From Ischnura elegans (Eukaryota; Arthropoda; Insecta; Odonata; Coenagrionidae): 64,000 nt of DNA. The stretch is from assembly GCF_921293095.1 (NCBI RefSeq), contig NC_060252.1, positions 74,172,866 through 74,236,865 on the forward strand, in the 5' to 3' direction. This document shows positions 1-61,949 of the stretch, one piece after another. Under the pieces are notes generated by a model, which saw only the letters and a list, made by a program, of their open reading frames with translations, was not told the origin of the DNA and ran no database searches. Each line of letters begins with the position of its first letter. Position 1 is the first letter of the stretch. The position numbers and the translations under genes were made by a program.

Positions 1-89
1 TAAAATGGATTAAAATTATAAATTTCTCTGAGGACTGGGGGGGGGGGGTTTATGCCACAAAATCCCCCCCCCCCCTCGCTGCGCCACTG
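1..89 (+). mobile_element. hAT-like MITE, right end (window cuts it)
   Basis: Closely similar to bases 55916-56003 of the complete copy at 55700: TAAAATGGATTAAA, then CTGAGGACTGGGG, G and C runs, and the terminal GCGCCACTG at 81-89. The left part lies outside the window. Confidence 0.8.
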
Positions 90-92
90 TTA

Positions 93-585
93 GTGATTCA
101 TATAAAACCGAAAGTTAGCGTAATGAGTGATTCATGAATGAGTTATAACATGCCAAGAAATGCATTCATATTTACAAATATACGTTGCATCACTCAATGA
201 GATTAATACGAAAAGTTAGCTGATTAGGCTTTAAACTCACTTTCACAGCCTCGCAATATGGCCGTGGCCACCTTGGGTCCCTAACCGAAGGTTGTTGTTC
301 AGGCGGGAGTGGGCGGGGGTGAGGGGCTTTGGAGGAGGGGGTAGGGATATCAACAGGTCCGCCCCTGTCGAGCCTCATGCACCCCTCGGAGGGCGCACTC
401 TTCCCCTCCCCCTCCAGGCATATCCTTTCCCTCTCCCAGTGCGGGCGATTTGAGGTGGGGGAAGGAAATATGCCGGGCCAGGCACGTACCCTCAATGGGG
501 TGGGCTCCGGGAGTCTCAAAAATTCTGTGTGGGACTGAACTTCTCCCTGGATGAACACAACGGCTATTGGAATATTAGATTTTAA
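93..585. other. Unassigned stretch with a GC-rich part
   Basis: Bases 240-540 are clearly GC-richer than the surroundings, with G and C runs and several CCCTCC/GGGGGAGG blocks. Open frames here on both strands match nothing I recognise and look like composition effects. It may be part of a transposon. Confidence 0.4.
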
Positions 586-784
586 GCCTGAATCACACGA
601 TCATTTTTTCCATCATGTTGGAGGGACAGCTCCAACGATCGCTCCAATGATAGCGGAAAAAATACCGTTTCTCGCGATCAATTTCCGCGATGACTGCAGG
701 GATGGAAATCCCTTCCCTTATCCATCATTCGGTATCCCCCTTTTTCTGTCCCTGAAACCATGGATTCACATAACACCGTCTTCA

Positions 785-1109
785 TCATCTACATCTACAT
801 ACTACGATACCCCGCAAGCTGCCTAAAAGGCGTGTGGCATGGGGTGTTAGGACACCAGCCATTTGCACATAAAAAGGAACTGCTCTAACGATATCACGAC
901 TGGCATTTATTAAAGCCCTTTATGGTTCGGGGGAAAAAAAAGGAATTCGCATATCTATCCTTTCGGCAAAATATCACTCTTAATTTATCGCTTCTGTCGG
1001 ACCTGGAAATATAGTGGGGGATCTATTATTTTGTTCTCCGAGTCGCTCTTAAAGATATCCATTCTCAATTATTCAAACAATATAAGCCTAGCGCGCAGCC
1101 TCCGAGGTC
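785..1109 (-). mobile_element. CR1/L2-type LINE 3' fragment, copy A
   Basis: Shares long stretches with 10083-10340 and 21782-22065: CCCGCAAGCTGCCTAAAAGG, GACTGGCATTTATTAAAG, GGTTCGGGGGAAAAA and GACCTGGAAATATAGTGGGG. The tail (CATCTA)n at 787-800 is the 3' microsatellite of the minus-strand element. Mostly 3' UTR with a decayed C-terminal coding end. Confidence 0.8.
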
Positions 1110-1194
1110 TTTCAGCCAATCAGAACGCTCTACGGCTAACGACGATTGTAACGCCACGCTTGGTTTTTAGTTGAATGACGGTTGTAAGCGTATG

Positions 1195-1475
1195 TGGATG
1201 TATGGGAGGGGGGGCTCAGGGGCATGTGCCCCCACACCCCCAGACGCTTAAAAATGGCCAATATTTTTATATGGTTATCATTACCTTCGTTTTGTTTTGT
1301 GTATCGCGTAGCTTCAATCATTTAATTTCATATTAATAACTTCCAAATTAAAATAAAGAGAATGTTTCGCACAGCAATCGTCGTATCTTGTTTTTAATAT
1401 CGAGTATAGAAGATCTTTTGCCTGTCAGACCCTTGTGCCCCCCCCCCCACAGAAAAAATCCTGGATCCGCCCCTG
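1195..1475. mobile_element. hAT-like fragment with G/C runs
   Basis: A G run near 1208 and a C run near 1440-1448, then ATCCTGGATCCGCCCCTG ending at 1475, the typical end of the CAG(G/T)GGCGGATCC family. The left end and target duplication are not clear. Confidence 0.45.
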
Positions 1476-1586
1476 GTTTTAAGTGCGGAAAGTGACGGGT
1501 CGAGCTATCACTATTTTGGGCCCCGAAAAGCCATCGCTGGAACGATCACTCAGAGGGACGGAAAAGAGTGATCGTGTGATTCAGGC

Positions 1587-2164
1587 TGGTTGATACGTGA
1601 ATAATCATATTCATGGTAGCCAGGCATCCGGAAAACCTGGAAAGTCTGGGAGAGTCGGGGAATTTTACTGCTAGGGAAGTCATGGACTTTCAGGGAAAAT
1701 AGAAAATAACATCTGGAAAATTATGTATGCCCCACAATTTATATTAATAATTTTCATTGTTTTTACCCACAACTTTCCCTATATTTGGACATAACATTCC
1801 CTAGAATTATTTCATTATGGGGCTTCATAACTTTGACTTTATTTTGTAATTATGATTTTGAAGTTTGAGGAAGGTTGATTGACGAAGAGAAAAACGAAGG
1901 TGGAAGGAAGCTTAGGGAATACTGTGGAAAGGCAGATGGAAGAAGTGTGTGAGAAATCAGGGTTGCTAATGAAAATAACTGGTCATGTATATACGCCGGC
2001 TGTAGAATCAGATGGTGGCTGCGTACGATTGTAATTTTGGCTGCGTTTAAGTTTACATGTAGCATTTCGCAAATTGCCCAGGTGTGTCCCTTCTTCTCCC
2101 ATTGAACTTGCTTCTTTATTTCTCAGTTTGGCCTATTCGCTTTCATTCTATCCTATTCACTTCC
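1587..2164. other. Unassigned sequence
   Basis: A short stretch near 1625-1700 with repeated GGAAA-CCTGG-AAAGTC-TGGGA wording looks like a decayed repeat. The rest shows no gene. The minus-strand open frame at 1850-2065 is not recognised. Confidence 0.4.
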
Positions 2165-2430
2165 TAGTGGCGAAGCCAGGAATTTCGTTCGGGGGGGTCC
2201 AAAAGCAGGGAGGAAATTTTTCGAAAAACAGGGTACTAACATAAGTTGAGGGTTTTAAACTAATGTTAACGCTTTTCATAAACGAAAAAAGTTAATGTGA
2301 AAGAAATATTTGGTAAATTCATGATTTTTCAATATTTTGTTTTCTTTAATGAAGGAAAGTAATTATTCTTTTATATTTCGCGGGGGTCCGGACCCCTGGA
2401 CCCCCCCCCCCTGGCTACGCAACTGCCACT
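2165..2430. mobile_element. hAT-like MITE
   Basis: Left end AGTGGCGAAGCCAGG then a G run and GGTCC; right end GGACCC, C run, CCTGGCTACGCAACTGCCACT. The inverted ends match except for a six-base insertion on the right. No coding sequence. Target duplication not resolved. Confidence 0.6.
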
Positions 2431-3019
2431 TTTTCTCCCTTCTCAGCCTGCCTTCGTCTTTTCTCAAAGACTGCGACCTCTTAATTCTCACTCCATCCTA
2501 ATCATTCCTTCCTCTATCTCCTCTGATGACTTCAAAGTATGGCATAATATTTGATTCGGTCATAACAAAGGTACCTAGATATTCAGCCTTCTAGGGAACA
2601 AATTTTCAAATAATTGCTATCTTGCTTCGGGCAGACTAGACGGCTGTGGGGGACTATTTAGTTCTGGTGGCAGGGGCCTAGCATGGTGGTCCCCCCCTGA
2701 AACATGTCATCCAAACTGCGTAAATTGCTGTCAGAATGGGCCGAAGGAAGATACTCTGATACGCCCATTGTGCGCAACTTTTCCTTCGCGATCACATGAT
2801 GTTTTTACCGAGCACGTAAGACGGATCTGGGCGGTATGTAGGGGTATGGGATATTTGTTCGATTTCTACCTATCGTATGGGTGTCGCCAGTTGGAATTCC
2901 AAGTTTTTGAAGAAGCTGGTCGCCAAGTGGGTATAACCGAGATTCGCGCTATAAGAAATCCTGTGCATTCGAAGGATATGATTAAAATGGATGCAGGCTT
3001 CACACAAGAGTACCCTGGA
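2431..3019. other. Unassigned sequence with a 100-codon open frame
   Basis: The plus-strand frame from 2768 encodes about 100 residues, with no domain that I recognise, and runs into the SINE-like region. No splice sites or conservation can be judged from the sequence, so it is not called as a gene. Confidence 0.35.
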
Positions 3020-3190
3020 ATCGTGGTAGCTTGGTGGATAGGCGTTTGGCAGCTTTCAGATGGGCACTAGGTTCAAATCCCAGGCTATTGGGTACCCTCG
3101 AAGAAAAGTTCACGTAGGAGTTCAAAGTTCAGTGATCGAGGGAAAGTGATAAGTCCTCTTACCCTATTGTGCGTTTTTAACACCTGTAGC
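3020..3190 (+). mobile_element. tRNA-derived SINE-like element
   Basis: An A-box-like TAGCTTGGTGG at 3027-3037 and a perfect B-box GGTTCAAATCC at 3070-3080 are about 33 bases apart, as in RNA polymerase III internal promoters. The flanks do not fold as a normal tRNA acceptor stem, so this is a SINE head rather than a working tRNA gene. The 3' end is not defined. Confidence 0.55.
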
Positions 3191-3929
3191 TCAGAAGCAC
3201 GGGGTAATAGGTCAATTTCTATTTACGAACTTCATATAGCATATGTTCCAAGGGAGAGGGCAGAATACTAGATAAAAAGTTTTGCTATGGCTGATGATAT
3301 AATCCTGAAACTTAACTCCCGTATTTCTCCCAAGCGTATCCTGAATTCGGGGTAAAAAATACAAAATTAATAACTTGATGCAGAATGTATCGCGCTAACC
3401 ACTTGAACTTAACACTCTAATTGGTATCTTATTTCAGATGTCGCAAGTACTATATTTATACAGGAGTTACTCCAGCCTAAAATTCATGCCTAATCATCGT
3501 GATTATAATGTCTATTGGATTATTTTCCGTGAAACATAAGTGTATTTTCTTGTAATTCATGGTGAGATATGACGATTTTTGGCGTACTTGATTTTACCCT
3601 AGAAAAAAAGCCTTTTCCAACCCAAGGAAAATTGTATTTAATCCCCTTTCTTCTTATCCTTTCGGCCCACAGGTAATCTACAATAATTATCTTTTCGTTA
3701 TTTTTTTTGTTCATACTAATCAGCTTTTGCGTATAGTTTTTTCGCAAGACGACGGAAATATTTAATTTCCCTATATTTCTCGTCACCGAACGATTTTTCT
3801 CCATTCTATTCTAGAAAAATACAACGACTTTTGCAATTAATTGGGCTTATATTGTAAAAGTACTAGTAACGTATTATTGTCCGCATCCTGAACCGCATAC
3901 TGAACGTACTATCGTACTATGTTACCTCA
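3191..3929. other. AT-rich intergenic sequence
   Basis: No recognisable gene, repeat or RNA seen. Minus-strand open frame 3520-3804 is lysine/asparagine-rich by composition only. Confidence 0.4.
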
Positions 3930-4640
3930 GCTCACTAGTGACGAATTTTGGCATCGGCGAGTCGGCGAGAAGGCGGCTGTGGTGTGCAGGAGGTTGTCGA
4001 AAATGAGATATATCGATAGCTTGTATTGTCACTATAAAAGCTATCTAAAGGTAATTTAAATATTTAAAAACTATGCATCTATTTTAATGTAGCACTTTAT
4101 TGTGCCTAAATGTCGACTTGTATGATTTTTAGTTCGTTACTCGCAGATAGGGACCACTCGGAGCCGGAACGAATTCATGATTTCCTTCGAACCACAATTT
4201 GTCCCAGCGGCCGAAGTACATATGGTGAGGTGTGTGGCACGTAGTGTTGGGTGTCTGGGTGGAAACGTCAGTCATTAGTGGGTAAATTTTGTTTACCCAC
4301 AGTGAACCTTGATCGTGTTATTGGGGTGTCTGTGAAAAGTTGTGTGCATGGTTTTGCGTGTGTGTGTTGTGTGACTCTCGGTGTTGGTGAATTGTGTTGG
4401 GCTGGTACATACAAAACGCTCGTCACCATTTCAAGATGGCCGGGATTTGAAGGTCTCTTTTGTTCCTGATGTTGTCATTATGAGATTGGAGTCCTTTGTG
4501 GCGGAACAGCAGAGTGAGAGGTATATATTTTTATTTTTCGGCTTACAAAAATGCATCTATTTCTTTCAGCCTTTTTATAATTTTGTTTAGCTTCAAAGTC
4601 GAGGCCATCTTAGTGTCCTGACAATTTACCTTCAGTTATG
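3930..4640 (+). promoter_or_regulatory. Candidate HIPK promoter / 5' exon region
   Basis: This is the most CpG-containing and transposon-free stretch upstream of the first coding exon. It carries the palindrome TATCGATA at 4011-4018, identical to the DRE core of many Drosophila housekeeping promoters, TATAAAAG at 4033-4040, and AAGATGGCCG-type YY1/Pho-like sites near 4432 (plus) and 4605 (minus). A transcription start and a 5' splice donor could not be fixed. This is inference from motif content and position only. Confidence 0.3.
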
Positions 4641-6403
4641 TTTTTATTATTTGTGTATCTCATCGTATATCCCGTTGATATCTCATTCATTTTTCGTCAT
4701 AAGTTCTGCAGGTTTTAAATTTTTGTGATTATCCTAGCTGAATGTGGACGTAATTCCTGTTGCTACCCGCTCGTCCGCATTCGTCCTTTCCAATCTTGAA
4801 GTTTAGAGCATATTTAGTGCAGATATTTATTAATTTATTGAATAATAGTGTTGATGCGTCCTTTATTAGCAGTATTATTAATTTAAATTGCAGGAAATCT
4901 TTGGCGTATTCGTTCAGGCCCCGTATATGGAGACTGGCACTAATGTTTACGTGATAGTATGACGAAAGCCGTGCTTGTCGTTTCTGAGTTTCACCCTTTT
5001 TCTCCAATTTTCTCCCCATTTTTCAAGCCCTTTGTTCGTTTTTATTTCTCCATACGTATTTTCATGCGTTCTAATAATACTTAGTAATTCACATTGATGT
5101 GCGTGTGAAATGCTTCGCGTTTAATTAGTGTTACTACAGCTTCTCTTCAGTGTCGATCGAAGTGAATGTAACTCCTCCTCAATCATTTTCTTTTGTTGAA
5201 TGAAGTGGTTGTTGGTGAAGTGAAAATAAGCGTTACAATAATCAAAATTTTTAGCAATTTCTGTAACCTGGTGCATCAAAACATGCAGGGACGTTTCTAA
5301 TTTTTCACATTGTTTGCTAGTAATTAAAGCGCTACGCTGTTGATTTTACTTTCTTTGCCCGAATTGCGTTTTCTCAATTTCGTCTGCCATAAGGTTCTGC
5401 GCTAGGTTAAGCTGCTCTCATATAATTTTGGAGCGTAGTAGGAGATTTTGTATGTTAGATAATGCATCCTACTTTACGGTGTATTGCATAAATTGCTCTT
5501 TTTTTTATTTTGGATAACTTTTCTGTTGCCTGCATTTCCCTGATAATATTTCTGACCTCTATATTTACAAGTAGGTGAGCAAACTTTTTTCTGTGGAATT
5601 TTGTTGATTAACAGCACGTCATGTGGCGCTATTATTAACTTTCCGCTGAAAACTAAGAAAATCACTAACGTGTGTTCTCGTTCGTGTTCTTCTAGTTTCG
5701 TTTTTGATGTTTTGTACCCACAGCTCAGGGATGTTGGTGTTTCACATGTTATGACAGTTACTTTATCATGAAGTATTTTCTTTGCAATACGTCAAGGCAT
5801 CGTTGAATATTTCGGTTTCTGATTGAGTTAAATGATGACCGATATTGAGTATTTTAATGTAAAATTCGTGTGACATGTTCGCATTTTTTCGACAAATGTC
5901 ACAAATAATTCTATCATCCTGACTTAAATTGTGTCGAGGAATATAACTATAGCTTAATTATTTAGTATGAATGCAACTGTGCGATGTGTGAATGCATATT
6001 TTTGACGATTGACTAAGGATTTAGTGTAGTGGAACCTCTCCCATTGAGAAATCGAAAGAAATGACTTTTTTGTGATGTACTGCAAAGATTCATTGATTTT
6101 GATCCAGCTTTCTTAGTTAAGTGACGTATTGTAATATAATCGTTTCAAACTTCATTGTTACTCTGTATGTTATACCTATTTGTAATTAAGCTATTTTTAT
6201 GATACTAATATTCATCGCGCTTAAAATTGCCTCTGGATATTGTGATATCTCTAAAACAAGTTTGAAAAGTTTGCTTTATTAAATCAGGTAATGAGAGTAC
6301 ACTAAGGACAGGTTGATATCTAATTTCATTAGTGAATGCTATTGATTCCTATTTTTTTTATCATGGCCTAATGATAAATTCGTGGATTTAAAATATTTTT
6401 CAG
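4641..6403. other. AT-rich sequence upstream of first coding exon
   Basis: Probably the first intron or 5' flank of HIPK. I see no transposon with clear ends and no convincing coding sequence. The pyrimidine-rich acceptor at 6391-6403 ends it. Confidence 0.5.
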
Positions 6404-56597
<50,194 letters not shown>

Positions 56598-58045
56598 TTG
56601 GTCATTGGGATGATGTCAATACTATTCCCAGAGAAAATTTCCTTATCATTAGTGTTTATACTTTGTCTAATTATTCAGATTTAATGTCTTTTTGCAAAGT
56701 ACACTGATTGCTGTAATATATCTACATATATGTGTTTCTCGACTTCAAGGTTTTAACTTTATCTTGTTCTATGCACCTTAGTAATGTCCTCATGACGAAT
56801 TATGAAACATTGATGGCTTCTCAAAGTGTTACGTTTAGTGTTTCATTGATCACATTTTAAGTGACTATGTTCATGTAATTTACTTCGTGGTCTTTTTAAA
56901 TGGGTCAAATTTTTTATGTCTCGGTTTTTTGTTAACTATCTCGTGACACTAAGTTCTCTGCTAATGTATAATCATACATTGAATATTTTCCTTAGTTATT
57001 GTGCGGAAGATTTTGTTATAATCTTGTTTTTTGCAAGGTTTGGTTACTGTGGTGGAGACGAACTTTTCACTCCTGCAGCAGTATGTTTAATGGTGTTGTG
57101 ATGCCATTGTTTTCCATGGTTGATATTTTTGTACATAGAATCAATTATCTTAAGGGATTGCTGTATAATTACTTTTTTAGCGAATGTGTACATATATTGC
57201 AGGATTAACTATAGGCTTGCAGCCTTCACTAAACTGTTGCCTTTCTCGTATTAATTTGTTTAATTATTGGAATTTTAGTGTGTTAAATTATTCACTCCAA
57301 ATATCATTCATGTAGTATGTATGACATTTTTAACATCCAAACTACATTCACTCTCTTTGTGTAAATATTTTTGTGATTGATCACAATTTTCAGGCTGTTT
57401 CCATGTCACAAGATATGTGCCTCTGTTTTATATATGTGTTTGTAATAATAATGATGATAATATTGTCTTGTGATTGTGTGTTTGAGTGCATTTTGATGAC
57501 TGTGCGTGTTTGTGTGTAATGGGAATTTTATGCCTTAATTCTGTGAAATTTTTGGAAGGCAAACGAGTGTGTTTTGCTCAAGCAATTTGGCCGATTCAGT
57601 AGTTTGCCTTTGTTTGAGACTATGTATGCCTTCAAAGCTTGCACTGCTTTCTATTTTAAAAGCATTTCCAACCTTTTTCCTTGTGCACGCAAGGGAAAAA
57701 AATTAATGAATGTATGTGAGAGTTCCGGGTTGTAATTGTAAAAAAATCCTACCAACAACAGAAAAGGTGAATGATTAGGTAGACAGTGGGTTCGGAGGAA
57801 GGGGTGAGGGGTGGTTTGTATAATATGAAGTCAATAGTTGTGATATTTAAATAGTAAATTTTAGTGCTAAAAAGAATAGGGATGCCAGGTTTTATCTTAA
57901 AAAAACATACTTTTTTCACTTTTTGATTATTATTTGATGTATTTTGTGGGGAAACTCAATGGTTCTAATCCCATCGCCATGCGCACTCGGTGATAATGTA
58001 GTGATTATATTAATCATGTAAAATAAACAATATTTTTGGAGTTTA
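56598..58045 (+). other. Hipk: HIPK 3' untranslated region (inferred)
   Basis: AT-rich sequence after the stop codon with no recognisable coding potential or transposon, ending near the AATAAA at 58022. The only signals seen are the Pumilio-type and K-box-like motifs listed separately and a short TG-rich part at 57460-57520. Confidence 0.55.
57130..57367 (+). promoter_or_regulatory. Cluster of three Pumilio-type elements in the HIPK 3' UTR
   Basis: TGTACATA at 57130-57137, TGTACATA at 57187-57194 and TGTAAATA at 57360-57367 all fit the Pumilio consensus TGTANATA. K-box-like TGTGAT occurs near 57097, 57372, 57469 and 57838. The sequence is AT-rich, so single hits are weak, but three within 240 bases in the proximal 3' UTR is suggestive of post-transcriptional control. 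Confidence 0.4.
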
Positions 58046-58063
58046 ATGCTGAAATGTGTGTGA
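58022..58063 (+). promoter_or_regulatory. Likely HIPK polyadenylation signal
   Basis: AATAAA at 58022-58027 is the first canonical signal I see after the stop codon. A GU-rich gtgtgtgag at 58055-58063 follows at the usual distance, placing cleavage near 58040-58050 and giving a 3' UTR of about 1.45 kb. Later AATAAA at 61609, 61632 and 61912 could serve longer forms. Confidence 0.5.
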
Positions 58064-61000
58064 GTTAAGAGGAGTTAATTAGTCCTCTTCCACATGCATC
58101 ATAGATGAGTTGTAATGGTGTTTGTAGGTGAGTTTCCAGTGATGTTTATCGATTGTATATGTACCATTTATACTAACTGGTTCCTGAATTTGAGGAAGGT
58201 GTTCGCTGTGTCGTGGTAGAAAATCAGCTAGCCTTACTAAGTGGCTTTGTTATATGATTAGGTTTTTTGATAACCGCACTTCAGTGATGAAGTTTTTAAT
58301 GTTGTAGGTCCATGCACTGATTCTGGGTATAGGTTATCGCTTACCTGTTGTGTATTTCAAAGACAAGTACAATTGTATGCAAATATTAAGACTAAATATG
58401 TAGTCATATTTATATATAGGTTGACAGATGACATTTTCATGTTCAAAAGCCTTATGTAATATATATGATATATATAAAAATATAGGAATATATTATTCTG
58501 AACGTGATATTTGTCACTAAGGGTGGTTTTTGGGCATAGTGCTTGGTAAATTGCCTTTTGCTTTAGTGTGCCTCATATCGGCATAATTTTGGCCACAATT
58601 CACATTAGTTTTGTGCCAGTGTAACACTGGTGGAAATACAAAGGGGTTGTTGCAGACTTATCAATTATGTCAGTAACTGAAATTAATCATACATTAAGCA
58701 AGAAGGCCTTGCCACTTGACTGCCACTGATTTGATGTTGTGTTTTTATATCATTCCCTCTTTTAAAAAACCATCATTCACTATTCCTCTGGCGGTATCTA
58801 TTTCCCCATTCTCTTGTCACAGTGTGCTGTTGGACATGGACATACTTCTTATTCATCCTGAGTGTGTTAACCATCAATATTCGAATTTTTAATTTAGTTG
58901 ATGAATTTTTTTGTCAATTTTTTTGAATCCTCTTTGAAAATGAGAGTCATTCTCAAGTATCATGCCAACACATGTCAGGGTTTTCAGTTTTAGTTAAATA
59001 CAATTTCTCGTATGGTTGTACCAAAGATGCGCAATGTTCCTTGATTAAAACTTTTAACAAAAGAGTAGTTCTGTGCAACTTCTGTAGTATTACAGCTGTA
59101 ACTGGTAATATATTCCCATGTCCCTAGTGCATGTCATGAAAAGTATTTGTTGTGGCAATTTGTGTCTGATGTAGCATTTAATATAATGACAATTTATTTA
59201 TTTGGTTATATCTCATGGGATTGGTGTGAAGTGTCATTTTTTTATCAGTTAGAAAATACTGTTGTCAGTGTATCTGTATTCGATAATGTTTTCGTTGTCT
59301 TGCGGTAAGCAATTTTAAACTACTAAAATATTGGATTTGGAAATTTCAAGCTTTACTCGTAGGTAGATATATTGTTATTTCATCTAGAATTTATTTGTCT
59401 AGTTAATACACAACATTTACAATGCTAAAAATTATGTTAGCCATTTACTTATTCTCCGGGTTAACTAAAATGTTTAGGTGATAAATGGGAAGTTTAGCCT
59501 CTCAGTGTTGCACAAATTATTTTGCTGTGAAATCGAGCATTATGCGGTATTATAGTGATGTAGGATGGTGGATATGGCTTTTAATCTCATTATATTTACT
59601 AAGTAATCAACTTGATGGTGGCAACTGTGGGAATTTGCTGAAAGGCCGTTAGTAATATATATAATTTTTCCTTTGGTGTGTATTTATTTTCTTTTGTATC
59701 TCCCTCCAATTTGTGTTTTTATATGTTGTTGGATAATGTGGTTGCATAATGCCAATTATGTAAGGTACTTGTTGCTAGCACAGGTTGTGTGGTGTTTAGG
59801 GTCCATTGCTGTGACTTCGATGAGAGTGATCTTTTAATTATTTTTGTGATGTGATGATGAGGTGTGTGTTCCCTAAAGGACATATTCAGGATGGTGGAAT
59901 TTCGAGTTAAATTTGCAATATCATAAGAGGTGTTTTCACTTATAATTATGCCAGGGTTTTTTTCCTAGTTACCAAATTAGAGCTTGGCTTTTAAGGTATT
60001 CAATTCTTTCCATTTAGTAATCATTGAAATGGGAGGATTTTTTTCCTTTTTGTGGTTTCATGAAATTTATCAGGTGACAGTGCAATTCATCTCGCATTGA
60101 TTCCATTGCTGCACTTATCTGACAGCATTTTCTTTGTCTTCTTGCTGTGAATGTGCCTCTTTCATGTTCATTGATGGGTAACTGTAATATGGAAAAGGGC
60201 CACTTCTGTTGCTTTAGATCTTAAAAATGGTGAGTGTGTGCTTGCTGTTTGGAAAGTTCCCTAATATTTTATAAATGCCCAAAGTGTAAATCATTTTATG
60301 GAATGTTCTGTGCCAATCTAGTTTTATACTGGTGTAGCTACCTGCTATTTGTATTTTACTGACAATCTTGTCATCACCTTGTACATAAAGTCCCTCCAAA
60401 CTTCTGCTAGATTGTGAAATCAATTCATATAAGGATGTAAAATATAAAACATATCATTTTAACAAATATCTCTTTCTTCTTGCTTGTTATTAATCTGGAA
60501 ATGACTATGAAGTATTACCTTTTCCCCCTTCTAACATTTGGTTTGATTATTTTTGATTGTGAGGAACAAATTGCCTAGTATGGCTCTAGAATGTTTGTTA
60601 GTCAAAGGTATTTGTATAGCATTCTTCCCATCTAGATATTTGTTGTTACTGTTCAATAGAGTATGTGCTTTTCCTAGCCATGTCTATTACTGTGAATTCA
60701 GTATCACATGGAACAGAGGCTGGGGAACTGAGTTAGGTCTTTTTTTAAACTACTGAATGCTATGTGCTTGCATTTCGATTAAACAATCACCTAAATTTTT
60801 TGTAAACCTATTGAGTTCCAGTTAAAAACCATGCCCATTTGTACCATTGGTGAAAAGGTTACCTTCCTATGGCCATTTACAAAAGAATCTTCAATTGTGT
60901 TTTTTTTTTAATAGATTAATTTCCACAGCTTGATTGAATTCTCAAGCTCAAAACTGCATAAAAGTACCTGCCCTACAAAGATAGAATATTATAAATGAAT

Positions 61001-61945
61001 ATATATATATTGAAAGTCACACTCCAATGGTGAATGTTTTGTAAAGTGCCCCTTTGATGTGTTTTTATGATGATAGATCTGCTGGTGTGATGAACTACAT
61101 TATGAGAGAGTGGATGCTTGCTTAGAATTTTCAGGTATTGAGTGGTTCTGAAGCTCTTTTTCTGTATAAGCCTTGCCTTTTTTGTCAGAAATGGCACTTA
61201 TGAATGGGAATATAACTTAACTAAAAGAGACAAAAATATTATCATGACCTGTGTCCATTAAAAAATGTTTGTAATTATCTCCTAGTCAAATGCAGGTGGA
61301 AGGATGTACATTTGGCATTAAAATTTTAATAGTCGAAAATTTTGTCGCTCTTTTCATTCATGCATCAACCCATACACTGGTTAATTGTCAATATCTTTTG
61401 GCTGGTGGGAATTGTGGACTATTCCTGTAGGGTTTTCTCATATATATTAATGATAAAGAGGGAATTGAGTGCAACATCTAGACCTGGGTAGAGTTCCTTG
61501 GCCTAGTTACAGCACTTGTGAAGCATGTTCTCATTAAGATATTACGGAATAGGAGAGGGATACCTGATTTAAAGAATTACATGTGAACAGTTCATATGTG
61601 ATGGCAATAATAAACTCAAGATATTTCCAGGAATAAAATGCATTGACAATCCAGGTTTTGTCAAAATACATCATCTCAGCTCAAGTTCCTGAAGAAGAAT
61701 TTTTTAAAATCTAGGTCGTCCATAAATATTTTACTGTGGAATTTGCACAATTTTATTGTCGTTATTGTGGAAAAAATTGCAAAATCACCCCTGATGTCAT
61801 TCAGTTTGTAAGTTGACATGTATTCCAACTTCAAATTTTTTCAGTTTAAATTTTTCTATATTTTGGGGATATACTTGTTGGCCTTTTCACAACCTCCATA
61901 AAACTTATGTAAATAAAATGACCCAGCAGCATGCACTTCACAATA
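58046..61945. other. AT-rich region downstream of HIPK
   Basis: No recognisable gene, RNA or transposon with clear ends. It could include a longer HIPK 3' UTR using AATAAA at 61609 or later, or be intergenic. Confidence 0.45.
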
Positions 61946-61949
61946 TTTT

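Larger units (their letters stand above)
586..1586. mobile_element. Element with 18-bp perfect terminal inverted repeats, carrying inner insertions
   Basis: Left end GCCTGAATCACACGATCA at 586-603 is repeated inverted at 1569-1586, and looser similarity continues for about 10 more bases. I see no clear target duplication. The interior holds a LINE 3' fragment (785-1109) and an hAT-like end (to 1475), so the original element was probably a few hundred bases. No transposase is visible; the superfamily is not determined. Confidence 0.65.

Noticed and set aside
190..558. 122-codon minus-strand frame
   Set aside because: Lies in a GC-rich stretch and is rich in Pro/Arg by composition; no family recognised.
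2768..3070. 100-codon frame upstream of HIPK
   Set aside because: No domain, no start context or splice evidence, and it runs into a SINE-like segment.
3020..3100. Functional tRNA gene
   Set aside because: A and B boxes are present, but no matching acceptor stem or anticodon arm can be formed, so a SINE head is more likely.
4251..4469. Upstream coding exon of HIPK
   Set aside because: The frame is Cys/Val/Gly-rich with TG repeats and has no similarity to HIPK N-termini; the first coding ATG at 6407 already aligns with the family.
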